In this document: positions 51,631-60,648 of the stretch, one piece after another
Position numbering within the stretch: the first letter of the stretch is position 1
Layout of the letters: each line of letters opens with the position of its first letter
Origin: Azospirillum oryzae
Lineage (GTDB): Bacteria; Pseudomonadota; Alphaproteobacteria; Azospirillales; Azospirillaceae
Assembly: GCF_900177515.1 (NCBI RefSeq)
Contig: NZ_FXAK01000009.1
Location: forward strand, 558,001 to 622,000
Length of the DNA stretch: 64,000 nt
Reading direction: 5' to 3'
Notes under the pieces: generated by a model
Seen by the model: the letters and a program-made list of their open reading frames with translations, nothing else
The model's database searches: none
What the model was told of the DNA's origin: nothing
Translations under genes and position numbers: made by a program

Positions 51631-53150
51631 CGTTCCTCCTGAACGCGCTCACGTGCCAAAGGCCGTTCCATGGATCCTTCAGGAGATTGCCGAGGGACGC
51701 CTGTCGGCACGACCTCCGCCGGTTTGGCACGTGGAACTGCGACCAGGACCACCAGGAGCGCGAGGACCACCAGGAGTACGGCACAGCCCATGGCGTTCCC
51801 GACCCGGTGGGCGAGCAACTCCCTGCCTGTGAACGCACCGGCGCCGATCGCGGCGGCGGCGACCTGCAGGCCCAGGCCGAGCGAGCCGCCGATCTGGTGG
51901 GCGGTGTTGACGAGTCCCGATGCCGCACCCGCGTCGGCGGCCGGAACGTCGGCGACTCCCGACAGCGTGAGCGGTCCGAGCGCGCCACCCTGCCCGATCC
52001 CGATCAGCAGCATCGGCAAGCCGAGATCGACCCAATAGTCCCCTCCCGCGGATGCGCCGGAGAGCCAGGCGATGCCGATCAACCCAAACAGCATGCTCCC
52101 GACCAGGACATTGCGGCTGCCGATTTGGGCGATCAGCCGCGGCGCTCCCAAGGCGACCAGAAAATTCGTGATCGTCGCTGGCAGGAAGGCAAGCCCGGCC
52201 ATGGCCGGACTGTAACCGAGGACACCCTGCATGAGCTGGGTCGAAAAGAAGAAGAAGCCGACATTCGCGCCGATGAAGAGCATGCGGGCCGCGTAGGCGG
52301 CGGAGCGCTCCCGGCTGGCGAACAGCCGCAACGGCATAATTGGCTGCTTCACGACCCGTTCGGTGAGGACGAAGATCGCCAGCAGGGCCCCACTGGCCGC
52401 GAGCGCCTGGAGCGTTCGGGTAGAGGACCAGCCGTCGGCGGCCGAGTTGACGATCCCGAGAACGAGGGCGCTCATGCCCAGTGTGGACGTCACCGCGCCG
52501 ATCAGGTCGAAGGCTCCTGATTGCGGCCGCGTCTCCCGAACGGCGCGTAAGGCCACGAGAACCAAACCGACACCGATCGGTCCGTTGATGAAGAAGCCGA
52601 CACGCCAGGAGAGCCAGTCGGCGAGCACGCCGCCGAGCACAAGGCCGACGCTGGCCGACACACCGGCCGCCGAGGCGTAATAAGAGATCGCTCGCGTCCG
52701 CTCCGGGCCGGCTGGGAAATTCGTCTGCAACAGGGCGAGCGTCGAGGGCGCCAGAATGGCCGAACCGAACCCCTGAACGGCGCGCGCGGCGATCAGCCAG
52801 AGCGGCGTCTGGGCGGCGCCGATTAAAAGCGACGCGATCACGAAAATGGTAAGCCCCGTCACGAACATGCGGCGGCGGCCGAAAATGTCGCCCGCGCGGG
52901 CCCCGATCAGAAGACAGCCACCAAAGGCCAACGTGTAGGCGTTGGAAACCCAGGACAGTCCTGCGTCGGTGAAGCCGAGTTCCGCCTGGATCTTCGGTAA
53001 CCCCGTGATGACGATCGAGACGTCGAGCACGATCATCACGTAGCTCAGCAGGATGATCGCCAAGATCACCGTTCGGTTGACGGGCACGGCTGGCGGCTGC
53101 ACCCTGACCCCGTTCCGCGATGGGGGGGAGCCGGTGGTCCTGTTCGTCAT
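51627..53150 (-). CDS. DHA2-type MFS exporter
   Basis: A 507-residue, 14-helix drug/antiporter-type MFS from ATG 53150 (MTNRTTGSPPSRNGVRVQ), AAGGGA upstream. Helix 1 LAIILLSYVMIVLDVSIVIT is normal; loop GARAGDIFGRRRM has motif A; helix 5 GVSASVGLVLGGVLAD has motif C. It is a close relative of the eroded exporter at 39.3 kb. Likely exports toxic organic compounds. Ends overlapping the hydrolase gene. Confidence 0.92.
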   Translation of the reverse strand: MTNRTTGSPPSRNGVRVQPPAVPVNRTVILAIILLSYVMIVLDVSIVITGLPKIQAELGFTDAGLSWVSNAYTLAFGGCLLIGARAGDIFGRRRMFVTGLTIFVIASLLIGAAQTPLWLIAARAVQGFGSAILAPSTLALLQTNFPAGPERTRAISYYASAAGVSASVGLVLGGVLADWLSWRVGFFINGPIGVGLVLVALRAVRETRPQSGAFDLIGAVTSTLGMSALVLGIVNSAADGWSSTRTLQALAASGALLAIFVLTERVVKQPIMPLRLFASRERSAAYAARMLFIGANVGFFFFSTQLMQGVLGYSPAMAGLAFLPATITNFLVALGAPRLIAQIGSRNVLVGSMLFGLIGIAWLSGASAGGDYWVDLGLPMLLIGIGQGGALGPLTLSGVADVPAADAGAASGLVNTAHQIGGSLGLGLQVAAAAIGAGAFTGRELLAHRVGNAMGCAVLLVVLALLVVLVAVPRAKPAEVVPTGVPRQSPEGSMERPLARERVQEER

Positions 53151-53574
53151 GATCGATCCCTTGTCCGCGGCAGACGTCCGTTTCCATCCCGCCCTGCCAG
53201 TCCGCTCTGTCGGCTGTGTTGCAAAGCAGTGTAGCGCTCGTGCCAGCCTGCCATTAGCTGCTATTGTCGGCATGGCTTCATAAGGGCGGCTAATCAATGG
53301 CGCACCCGTCAATCATCTCAAAGAGATCAAGGGACCGGTTCCTCTTGCCACGCGAACAAGACGATCACCCTGATTTTCTTACCAGTTTTTGATTGGATGA
53401 CTCGTTCTGATAAAACTTAAAAGTCGTGCTAATGAATATTCGGGGCAAATGTCCCGTGACGCTGGTGCCGGGGTCAGCCCCAGCACCGGCTATCACACCC
53501 GCCCGCTTCGATCAAACCCGCCGTAGCTGGGAAATTCCATTCCCCTGCTGAAACCGCGGGGGCATGGATCAAAG
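53151..53574. other. Intergenic region between AKR and MFS
   Basis: About 420 bases. The half next to the AKR holds a strong hairpin (53464-53487); the rest is AT-richer and should contain the MFS/hydrolase promoter. No gene recognised. Confidence 0.4.
53464..53487 (-). terminator. Hairpin downstream of AKR
   Basis: GGTGCCGGGG-tcag-CCCCAGCACC, ten base pairs with one mismatch, 88 bases past the AKR stop on the minus strand. No T tract follows, so termination is plausible but unproven. Confidence 0.45.
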
Positions 53575-54582
53575 CTATTTGCGTTCCAGATACTGCTTCA
53601 TGTGCTCGGGGTAGCGCTCACCCTGCACATCGATTCCGGCAACTCCCGCTTCGATGGTCTTGAGGTCCTCCGCCGAAAGCACCACGTCGGCCGCTCCAAT
53701 GTTCTCCTCCAGACGGCTCAGCTTACGCGTCCCGGGGATCGGCACGATCCAAGGCTTCTGGGCCATCAGCCATGCCAGGGCGACTTGCGCGACCGTCGCG
53801 CCCTTAGTCTCGGCGATGGTCGTCAAAAGATCGACCAGCGCGAGATTCGCCTTTCGAGCCTCGGGCTGGAATCGAGGCAGAGTGCCGCGATTGTCGGAGC
53901 TGTCGAATGCCGTGTTCACGTCGATGCTGCCGGTCAGAAAGCCTTTCCCCAATGGGCTATAGGGCACGAAGCCGATTCCCAGTTCCTCAAGGACGGGCAA
54001 TATATCCTCTTCCGGATAGCGCCACCACAGCGAGTATTCGCTTTGCAGGGCCGTGACCGACTGAACGGCGTGCGCGCGGCGGATCGTGTCGGCCCCCGCT
54101 TCCGACAAGCCGAAATGCTTGACCTTCCCTTCACGGATCAGGTCGCCCACGGCTCCAGCCACGTCTTCGATCGGCACATCGGGATCGGTCCGGTGCTGGT
54201 AGAACAGGTCGATCGCCTCGACGCGGAGTCGCTTCAGGCACCCTTCGGCGACGGCCTTGATATGCTCGGGCCGGCTGTCCAATCCATCCCACCCCCGCGA
54301 GCCGTCGGGCTTGAGCTTGAATCCGAACTTCGTCGCGATCGCCACCGCGCCACGAAAAGGCTCCAGGGCCTCGCCCACAAGCTCTTCGTTCGCGAATGGG
54401 CCATAGACCTCCGCCGTGTCGAAGAACGTCACGCCGCGTTCGACCGCTTGGCGCAAGAGCGAAATCATCTCCGATTTTTCAGGGGCCGCACCATAGGCAA
54501 AGCTCATTCCCATGCAACCGAGCCCGATGGCGGAAACTTCAAGTCCCCCGCTGCCGAGTTTCCGCTTGTCCATGAGTTTCAT
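53575..54582 (-). CDS. Aldo/keto reductase
   Basis: A 335-residue AKR starting MKLMDKRKLGSGGLEVSA with AAGGAG upstream; ATG 54573 is a second choice. FDTAEVYGPFANEELVGEAL (Asp, Tyr), ATKFGF (Lys), YQHRTDP (His) and IPIPGTRKLSRLEENIG are intact. Closest in the window to the AKR at 40.8 kb and the broken one at 49.4 kb. Likely reduces carbonyl compounds. Confidence 0.93.
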   Translation of the reverse strand: MKLMDKRKLGSGGLEVSAIGLGCMGMSFAYGAAPEKSEMISLLRQAVERGVTFFDTAEVYGPFANEELVGEALEPFRGAVAIATKFGFKLKPDGSRGWDGLDSRPEHIKAVAEGCLKRLRVEAIDLFYQHRTDPDVPIEDVAGAVGDLIREGKVKHFGLSEAGADTIRRAHAVQSVTALQSEYSLWWRYPEEDILPVLEELGIGFVPYSPLGKGFLTGSIDVNTAFDSSDNRGTLPRFQPEARKANLALVDLLTTIAETKGATVAQVALAWLMAQKPWIVPIPGTRKLSRLEENIGAADVVLSAEDLKTIEAGVAGIDVQGERYPEHMKQYLERK

Positions 54583-55025
54583 CTGAATCTCTCCTTCGGA
54601 TTGAATTTTTGAGGGTGGCGCAGTTATCGGACATCCCGATCGGGCACTCATGGTCAGGACACCCATCCCTGTGGTCCTGGGCCATTCCGACAACTTCAAG
54701 CAAACCGTCATCTAGGTGAGGGAAACATCGACACGGGCGCCAGACATTTTGGTCATACCATTTCTACCCAAACCGACCGACCGTTGTCAATTCGACATGG
54801 ATCGGTTTCCAAGACGATCGTCTGGATGGGCGCCCTCCCCGACCGCCCAAAGGGCGCTGACGGCATCGTCCGCCTCGAAGACAATCGCCAGCCCGACCAT
54901 TGACATCGGATCGACCTCTGATTAAGGTCTGACCAAAAGGCGCGGACACAGCCTCCGCATCCGAGACGCCGTCGATCCACGTGATCGCGAACGTCTTGAA
55001 CAAATTTTATCGGGAGGAACTAAGC
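54583..55025. promoter_or_regulatory. Promoter region of the importer cluster
   Basis: About 440 bases between divergent genes, holding the start signals for the AKR and the first binding protein. The clearest site is TGGTCATACCA at 54750-54760. A GGGAGGA ribosome site sits before the GTG at 55026. No gene was supported. Confidence 0.5.
54750..54760. promoter_or_regulatory. TGGT-N3-ACCA palindrome, candidate GntR operator, copy 1
   Basis: TGGTCATACCA matches the FadR/VanR-type TGGT...ACCA pattern of GntR-family regulators. It is about 265 bases upstream of the first binding-protein gene. The same arms recur before the 57.7 kb gene. Confidence 0.5.
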
Positions 55026-56027
55026 GTGAACCACAGGTGCCTACGAATACTGCCGTTGATCGCCGCACTCAGCTCCTTCAGTGTGCCGGCTCTTTCGGAA
55101 TCGATAGAGGAGAGCTGCAAGCAAGGAGCGTCCGAACCACCGCTGGTCTGGTACTCCTCCCAGGATCCGTCACGGAACACGGCCACGGTGGACGCCTTTT
55201 CGAAGGCTTATCCCGGGATCAAGATTGAAATGTTCCGGCTGACGACCGGCGCCCTGGCTGCGCGGTATGCCTCCGAAAGGACGGCGGGGGTCATCAACGC
55301 GGATCTGATCAGCGTCGGCGATCCGAACTTCATCAACACCGGCTTCGACAAGGGGTGGTTCGTCAAATTCGAAAAGCCGGACCTCCCCGCCTTGGCGAAG
55401 CTGGACGACAAATGGTTCCATCGCGGTGCTGCGGTAACCGGCAACAGCATCCTCGGCATCTCCTACAACGTCGATCTTGTCGGGAGTCATCCGCCGAAGA
55501 CCTGGGAAGACCTGCTTCGCCCGGAATTCAAAGGGAAGATCACGCTCGGCGATCCGCGCAACGTTCCGTCCTACCTGGCGCTGTACCGCATTCTCAGGGA
55601 CGAGTTGGGCCCGGATTACCTGAAGGCGCTGGCGGCGCAGCAGCCGGTTCTTTTCGAGAGTGGCGTGCCGGGCACGCAGAAGATGGCGGCCGGGGAATAC
55701 GCCATCGCCTTCCCGAACTCCCTGTCCGTGGTCAATCCGCTGAAGGCGCAGGGTGCCCCGGTCGAATTCGTGGTGCCGCCCCTGACGACGGGGAATGAAT
55801 ACATTACCATGATCTCCGAGGGAGCCGACAGTCCCAAGGCCGCGAAGTGTTTCTACAATTTCCTTTTCACCGACACCGGTCAAAAGGCCTACACGGGCAC
55901 GATCGCGGTGTCCCCGTTCCCGCATCTCGCCGGGGCGACCGCCATGCCGGCGCAATACAAAGATCCGAAGATCACCGAACTGCCCAAGCACGCCAAGGAT
56001 ATTCTTGAGCTTCTGAAGATTCAGTGA
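55026..56027 (+). CDS. ABC substrate-binding protein, AfuA/PotD-like (paralogue 1)
   Basis: GTG start at 55026 after GGGAGGA; 333 residues. Signal peptide RCLRILPLIAALSSFSVPALS, then ESCKQGASEPPLVWYSSQDP. DLVGSHPPKTWEDLLRPEFK, ITLGDPRNVPSY and AFPNSLSVV are extracellular solute-binding family 1 marks. The paired tyrosines used by FbpA/AfuA-type iron binders are not in the usual place, so the ligand is probably organic. Very similar to the protein at 61.6 kb. First gene of a transcription unit with MmgE/PrpD. Confidence 0.88.
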   Translation: MNHRCLRILPLIAALSSFSVPALSESIEESCKQGASEPPLVWYSSQDPSRNTATVDAFSKAYPGIKIEMFRLTTGALAARYASERTAGVINADLISVGDPNFINTGFDKGWFVKFEKPDLPALAKLDDKWFHRGAAVTGNSILGISYNVDLVGSHPPKTWEDLLRPEFKGKITLGDPRNVPSYLALYRILRDELGPDYLKALAAQQPVLFESGVPGTQKMAAGEYAIAFPNSLSVVNPLKAQGAPVEFVVPPLTTGNEYITMISEGADSPKAAKCFYNFLFTDTGQKAYTGTIAVSPFPHLAGATAMPAQYKDPKITELPKHAKDILELLKIQ

Positions 56028-56103
56028 TCTGCGGCGAAACCGTGCCTGTGCCCGCCGCCGCCGGCCATAGACCGTATCCGCCAAGACTGTGGGAGCTCCG
56101 AGG

Positions 56104-57438
56104 ATGCACATGGACGATATCGGTTCGGTCCTCGCCAGATTTGCCACCGGGTTCAGCGGAACGCAGAATCTGGATTATCACGTGGCCACGTTTGTGAACT
56201 GGTATGGGTGCACCGTCGGGGGAACCCGATCGAGCACCGTAGATCGGGCCGTCCGATCCTGCCAAGACGACGGATCGGGCACCTTCCTTCCGCCGATTGG
56301 ACGCACCGAAACACTGAGCGCCTCGGCCAGCGTCCTCATCGACTGCCTGAGTTCCGCCTGTCTGGCCTACGACGACATTCATTTCGAGACCACGCTGCAC
56401 CCCGCCGGCCCGGTCGCCGCGGCGATTTTCGGCCTGTCGCGCAGTCGGCCGGTGTCGGGAGCCGACGCCATCAATGCTCTTTGTCTCGGCATGGAAATCG
56501 AATGCAGGGTTGCCTTGGCCATGTTCGGCCCCAAGGCCCAGGTACCGTTCGGCTGGTATCCGACGGGACTAGCCGGAGGCATCGGCGCTGCTGCGGCCGT
56601 CGGCCATCTGCTGGGGTTCGATGAAGCCCAGGTCTGCAATGCGTTCGGCTTGGCGGCGGCGCGCGCCAGCGGCACGCGCGGCACCCACGGCGCAATGGCG
56701 GCCTCCTACGTCCCGGCGCTCGCCGCGGAGTCGGGGTACGTCGCGGCGAAACTCACCCAGGCCGGATTCACCTGCGACATCGCCTCCCTGTCGGGCCGGA
56801 ACGGCCTTATCGGCCTTGTCGCATCCACGCCCGACAGGGAGGCGGCGCTGGGCGGCCTCGGTCGGACCTTCGTCTGCGAGACGACCGCCTTCAAAGCCTA
56901 TCCCACCGGCTTCATCTCGCACGCGGCCATGGAGTGCTGCCTGGATCTCCATGCTCAAGCCCTGCGGCAGGGCCGGCGCCTCGAACGGTTGGATGTGTTC
57001 GTCTCGCCCGTCGCACACCGGCTGGGAGGAAACAGCACGCCGGCCAACGGCTTCGAGGCCATGGTTTCCCTGAGCTATCTCTGCGCACGGGTGATCTGCG
57101 ACCCCGACAGCGCGTTTGAACCGATCGCCGACGCGTTCGTGATTCCTGCTGATGTCGCACAGACGCAGGCCCTAATCACCGTAACGGGGCGGGATGACCT
57201 GACGGACCAGCAATGCCTGTGCGAGGCGACCTTCGGCGACGGAAGCGTGCTGTCGTTGTCCTGTTCTGTTCCGCTCGGCTCAGTTCAGAAGCCCCTGTCG
57301 GACGCCATGATCGACCGGAAGTTCCGCAAACTCGTCACGCCGGTCTACGGTGAGACGGCGGCCGACGATTGTCTGCTGGCGCTGCGGAATATCCGTTCCA
57401 TGGAAAACATCGCGACACTGATCGATCCAAAACTGTAG
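56104..57438 (+). CDS. MmgE/PrpD-family protein
   Basis: A 444-residue protein starting MHMDDIGSVLARFATG (ATG 56104; GGGAG upstream). MmgE/PrpD marks are LDYHVATFVNWYGCTVGG, HPAGPVAAAIFGLS, GIGAAAAVGHLLGF, ASGTRGTHGAMAASYVPALA and KAYPTGFISHAAME. Family members dehydrate 2-methylcitrate, cis-aconitate or itaconate-type acids. Sitting among importers, it may process the imported carboxylate. Substrate unknown. Confidence 0.88.
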   Translation: MHMDDIGSVLARFATGFSGTQNLDYHVATFVNWYGCTVGGTRSSTVDRAVRSCQDDGSGTFLPPIGRTETLSASASVLIDCLSSACLAYDDIHFETTLHPAGPVAAAIFGLSRSRPVSGADAINALCLGMEIECRVALAMFGPKAQVPFGWYPTGLAGGIGAAAAVGHLLGFDEAQVCNAFGLAAARASGTRGTHGAMAASYVPALAAESGYVAAKLTQAGFTCDIASLSGRNGLIGLVASTPDREAALGGLGRTFVCETTAFKAYPTGFISHAAMECCLDLHAQALRQGRRLERLDVFVSPVAHRLGGNSTPANGFEAMVSLSYLCARVICDPDSAFEPIADAFVIPADVAQTQALITVTGRDDLTDQQCLCEATFGDGSVLSLSCSVPLGSVQKPLSDAMIDRKFRKLVTPVYGETAADDCLLALRNIRSMENIATLIDPKL

Positions 57439-57696
57439 CCACGAAAAGCCGGTGGAGCGATCGGCGGCGCGGCCGACGACGCCCCGGCCGCTCTCGCGCC
57501 GGCTCCCTGACAAGCGCTCTTCGGACATGCAGTTTGGGGGCGAAACAATGAGGCATACGCGCAATCTTTAAAATCGAGACGCAACCGATCCGGACCGACC
57601 TCCCCGTTTGGGCATTGCCGGAAACTATGAATTTGAAAATCCTCCTTTTTTATGGTACGACCATTATACAATAATATGCAGGGAGGGAAAACGCCG
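57439..57696. promoter_or_regulatory. Promoter region with second GntR-type site
   Basis: A 258-base gap with a strongly AT-rich stretch before the gene. ATGGT-ACG-ACCAT lies at 57652-57664, 33 bases upstream of the start, overlapping the likely promoter. TTGAAA is found at 57633-57638. GGGAGGG precedes the ATG. Confidence 0.5.
57652..57664. promoter_or_regulatory. TGGT-N3-ACCA palindrome, candidate GntR operator, copy 2
   Basis: ATGGTACGACCAT, exact five-base arms, with the same TGGT-N3-ACCA core as 54750-54760. Its position next to the ribosome site fits repression of the downstream importer genes. Confidence 0.55.
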
Positions 57697-58848
57697 ATGC
57701 CAGCGCGTTCATGGATGGCCGGGGCCATCGTGCTTTCCTTTGCGTTTCCCGGATACGCCACAGCCCAGGCCATCAAGATCGGTGTGATCGGCATGATGAC
57801 CGGACCGGGTGCCGCCTGGGGCATCGCCGCGGCCGAAGCGGCACGCTTCGCCGCCGAGGAGGCCAATGCGGCGGGCGGGCTCGACGTCAACGGAGCCAAG
57901 CGCAAGGTCGAGGTGATCGTTTACGACGACCAGTACAAAGCGTCGGAGTCCCTGGCCGCCTACAACCGGTTGGTCAACGAGGACGGCGCCAAGTTCTTCA
58001 TGACCATGAGTTCCGCAGCCATGCTGGCGATGACGCAGGATGTCGAGCGGGACAATGTTCTCGTCCTGACCGGATCCTACAGCCGAAAGGTCATCAACGC
58101 CGATATCAAACACATCATCCGGATGTACAGCACACCGACCGAGTATATGGAGGGCGCCATTCGCTGGATGAAGGGAAACCTGCCCGGCAAGCGCGTCGCC
58201 ATTGTCAATCCGAACGACGAGACGGGCTGGGACATCACCGATGTCAGCGCCCGCGGGTTTGCCAAGGAAGGCTACGAGGTCATCACCCGCGAACTTTACG
58301 ACCGCACGCAGAAGGACTTCCAGCCGCTGCTGACACGCGTCATCGCGATGCAGCCCGACTTTATCGAGCTCGGCTCTTCCAGCCCGGCTTTGGCCGGCCT
58401 GATCGTGCGGCAGGCGCGCGAACTCGGCTACAAGAACGCCTTCAGCGCCTTGGGTGGCCCCGGCCCCCGCGAGATCGTCGCCGCCGCCGGCGCGGCGGCC
58501 GCGGAAGGCATGGTCAACATCCTCTATGCCGACCCCGCCAACAAGGCCTACCAGGAGCTCTCGGAGCGCTTCCAGAAGAAGATCGGCCAGCCTCCGAACG
58601 AATTCATCGTTCCCTGCTACGACTCCGTCAAGGTCCTGCTGAAGGCCATTTCCCTGTCCGGCGATCCGGACAACGCCGAGAAGGTGGCTGGCGCCTTCGC
58701 GAAGGCGCTGCCAATGAAGTCCCTGCAAGGCCAGGACTTGAGTTTCGGCGGCAAGAGCACGATGGGGACCGACGCCCAGATCATGACCGTCAACTACATC
58801 GGTCAGATCAGGAACGGGCAACCGGTCGCCGTCGGCGTCACTAAGTGA
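57697..58848 (+). CDS. ABC substrate-binding protein, LIV/Peripla_BP_6 type
   Basis: A 383-residue type I binding protein from ATG 57697. Signal MAGAIVLSFAFPGYATAQ, then AIKIGVIGMMTGPGAAWG and ANAAGGLDVNGAKRKVEVIV, MTMSSAAMLAMTQDVE, VNPNDETGWDI. Such proteins bind amino acids or aromatic acids. No LivHMGF permease follows; instead there is an SsuBC-type system, so it is orphaned or serves another complex. Confidence 0.9.
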   Translation: MPARSWMAGAIVLSFAFPGYATAQAIKIGVIGMMTGPGAAWGIAAAEAARFAAEEANAAGGLDVNGAKRKVEVIVYDDQYKASESLAAYNRLVNEDGAKFFMTMSSAAMLAMTQDVERDNVLVLTGSYSRKVINADIKHIIRMYSTPTEYMEGAIRWMKGNLPGKRVAIVNPNDETGWDITDVSARGFAKEGYEVITRELYDRTQKDFQPLLTRVIAMQPDFIELGSSSPALAGLIVRQARELGYKNAFSALGGPGPREIVAAAGAAAAEGMVNILYADPANKAYQELSERFQKKIGQPPNEFIVPCYDSVKVLLKAISLSGDPDNAEKVAGAFAKALPMKSLQGQDLSFGGKSTMGTDAQIMTVNYIGQIRNGQPVAVGVTK

Positions 58849-58953
58849 ATCAAAGACGCCATCGCCGGTTTCTGAACCATCCGACCGAGCGGAAGCCGCC
58901 GCTGTCCAAACGTTCCAAGCCAAAAGCGCTTTTTGAGATGGGAGGGGGAAAGA

Positions 58954-59751
58954 ATGGGAATGACCGCTTTGACTATGCCACCGCTGCCGGCCCATGACGA
59001 TCGGGAAACCGTCATCGACTTCCAGGGCGTCGTGGCACGGTTCGGCGGCCTGCACGCCATGGGACCGACGTCGCTGACGGTGAAGCGCGGGGAGTTCCTG
59101 GCGATCGTCGGGCCGAGCGGTTGCGGCAAATCCACTCTTCTCAACATGGTCGCCGGCACGCTGAAACCGTCCGAGGGAACCGTGCGCTACAAGGGCGAGC
59201 TGGTCGACCGCATCAATCACAATGTGGGCTACATCACCCAGAAGAACTTCTGCCTGCCCTGGCGCACCGTCGAGGCGAATGTCCGCCTCCCGCTGGAATT
59301 CCGCAAACACCCGAAGGCCGAAACGGCCGCGCGCGTCGCGGCCGCGCTGGAGAAGGTCGGCCTCAAGGGCTTCGAGCAGGCTTATCCGAAGCAGCTTTCC
59401 GGCGGCATGCTCCAGCGAGTGATGATCGCGCGCACGCTCGCCTACAGTCCCGACCTCTATTTGATGGACGAGCCGTTCGGCAGCCTCGACGCGCAACTGC
59501 GCACGCGCATGCACGGCGAACTCCTGAAGCTCTGGCAGGAAACCGGCGCGACCTTCGTGTTCGTCACCCATGACCTGCACGAGGCGATCACCCTGGCCGA
59601 CCGCGTCGTCGTCATGTCGAAGCGGCCGGGCCGGCCGAAGCTGGTAGTCGACATCGACTTGGCCCGGCCGCGCGACGTGATCGACGTCCAATCCGATCCG
59701 GCCTTCAGCGCCTATTTCAAGCGGCTTTGGACCGCCCTGGACGTTCATTGA
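58954..59751 (+). CDS. ABC ATPase, SsuB/TauB type
   Basis: A 265-residue ATPase (ATG 58954 with GGGAGGGGG upstream). Walker A GPSGCGKST, Q-loop TQKNFCLPWRT, signature LSGGML, Walker B LYLMDEPFGSLD and the switch HDLHEAI. This is the nitrate/sulfonate/taurine (also RibXY/ThiXYZ-type) group. Works with the next permease and the NMT1-like binding protein. Confidence 0.92.
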   Translation: MGMTALTMPPLPAHDDRETVIDFQGVVARFGGLHAMGPTSLTVKRGEFLAIVGPSGCGKSTLLNMVAGTLKPSEGTVRYKGELVDRINHNVGYITQKNFCLPWRTVEANVRLPLEFRKHPKAETAARVAAALEKVGLKGFEQAYPKQLSGGMLQRVMIARTLAYSPDLYLMDEPFGSLDAQLRTRMHGELLKLWQETGATFVFVTHDLHEAITLADRVVVMSKRPGRPKLVVDIDLARPRDVIDVQSDPAFSAYFKRLWTALDVH

Positions 59752-59761
59752 GGAGACCGGA

Positions 59762-60598
59762 ATGTCGATGTTCGCAAAACAGGGCGGCAAAAGCCGAACC
59801 GGCCGGCTTCCGTCGCTGGTCCCCGAGAGCGTCGCCGCCATCCAGATGGGCATCGCGCTGTTCGCCCTCCTCGCCTGGGAAACGGTGGCCCGTCTTTTCC
59901 GGACCGATTTCTGGACGAGCAGTCCGAGCAACGTCATGGTCGAACTCTGGCGCTGGGCGGCCTCGGGACTGCTCACTTCCGATCTGCAGCTGACTCTGAC
60001 GGAAGCCGGGCTGGGCTTCCTGATCGGTAGCGCCGTCGGCGGTCTCATCGGCTTCATTCTGGGCTGGAACCGCCTTCTCGGCAATCTCTTCGAGCCCTTC
60101 ATCTTGTCGTTCTACACGTTGCCGAAGATCGCGCTCGCCCCCCTCTTCGTGCTCTGGTTCGGGATCGGCATCACCAACAAGGTGATGTTTTCGGGCATGC
60201 TCGTCTTCTTCATGGTCTTCTTCACGACGTATCAGGGGACGCGCCAAGTTGATCGCGACCTGGTGGAGAACGCCCGCCTGCTCGGCGCCCAACCGTGGGA
60301 CATCTGGACCAAGATCGCCCTTCCCTATTCGGCTGTCTGGGTCTTCACGGGCATCCGCATCGGCCTTCCCTATGCCTTGATCGGAGCCATCGTCGGCGAG
60401 TTCGTCGCGGCGGAGGCCGGCGTCGGCTTCCGCATCAAGGAAGCGACCTCCTTCTTCAACACCGCCGCCGTCTTCGCCGGCCTGATCATCCTGATGGTGA
60501 TCAGCATCATCCTGCTGGGCATCCTGAAATTCGTGGAGAGCCGTGCACTCGGCTGGCAGAGCGCGAAGGGCTCGATCCAACCGGAAACACAGACCTGA
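59762..60598 (+). CDS. ABC permease, SsuC type
   Basis: A 278-residue inner-membrane permease with six hydrophobic segments and the EAA loop ENARLLGAQPWDIWTKIALP (a short form of EAA...G). GIRIGLPYALIGAIVGEFVAAE is typical of SsuC-like permeases. GAGGAG upstream. Ten bases after the ATPase gene. Confidence 0.92.
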   Translation: MSMFAKQGGKSRTGRLPSLVPESVAAIQMGIALFALLAWETVARLFRTDFWTSSPSNVMVELWRWAASGLLTSDLQLTLTEAGLGFLIGSAVGGLIGFILGWNRLLGNLFEPFILSFYTLPKIALAPLFVLWFGIGITNKVMFSGMLVFFMVFFTTYQGTRQVDRDLVENARLLGAQPWDIWTKIALPYSAVWVFTGIRIGLPYALIGAIVGEFVAAEAGVGFRIKEATSFFNTAAVFAGLIILMVISIILLGILKFVESRALGWQSAKGSIQPETQT

Positions 60599-60648
60599 GC
60601 GCGCAGGCTCCGGTTGAAAGCCGGATGCCAAGGCAATGGGAGGAAAGA

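Noticed and set aside
57709..60102. 797-residue minus-strand open frame
   Set aside because: It covers three well-supported plus-strand transporter genes; composition is that of an antisense shadow.
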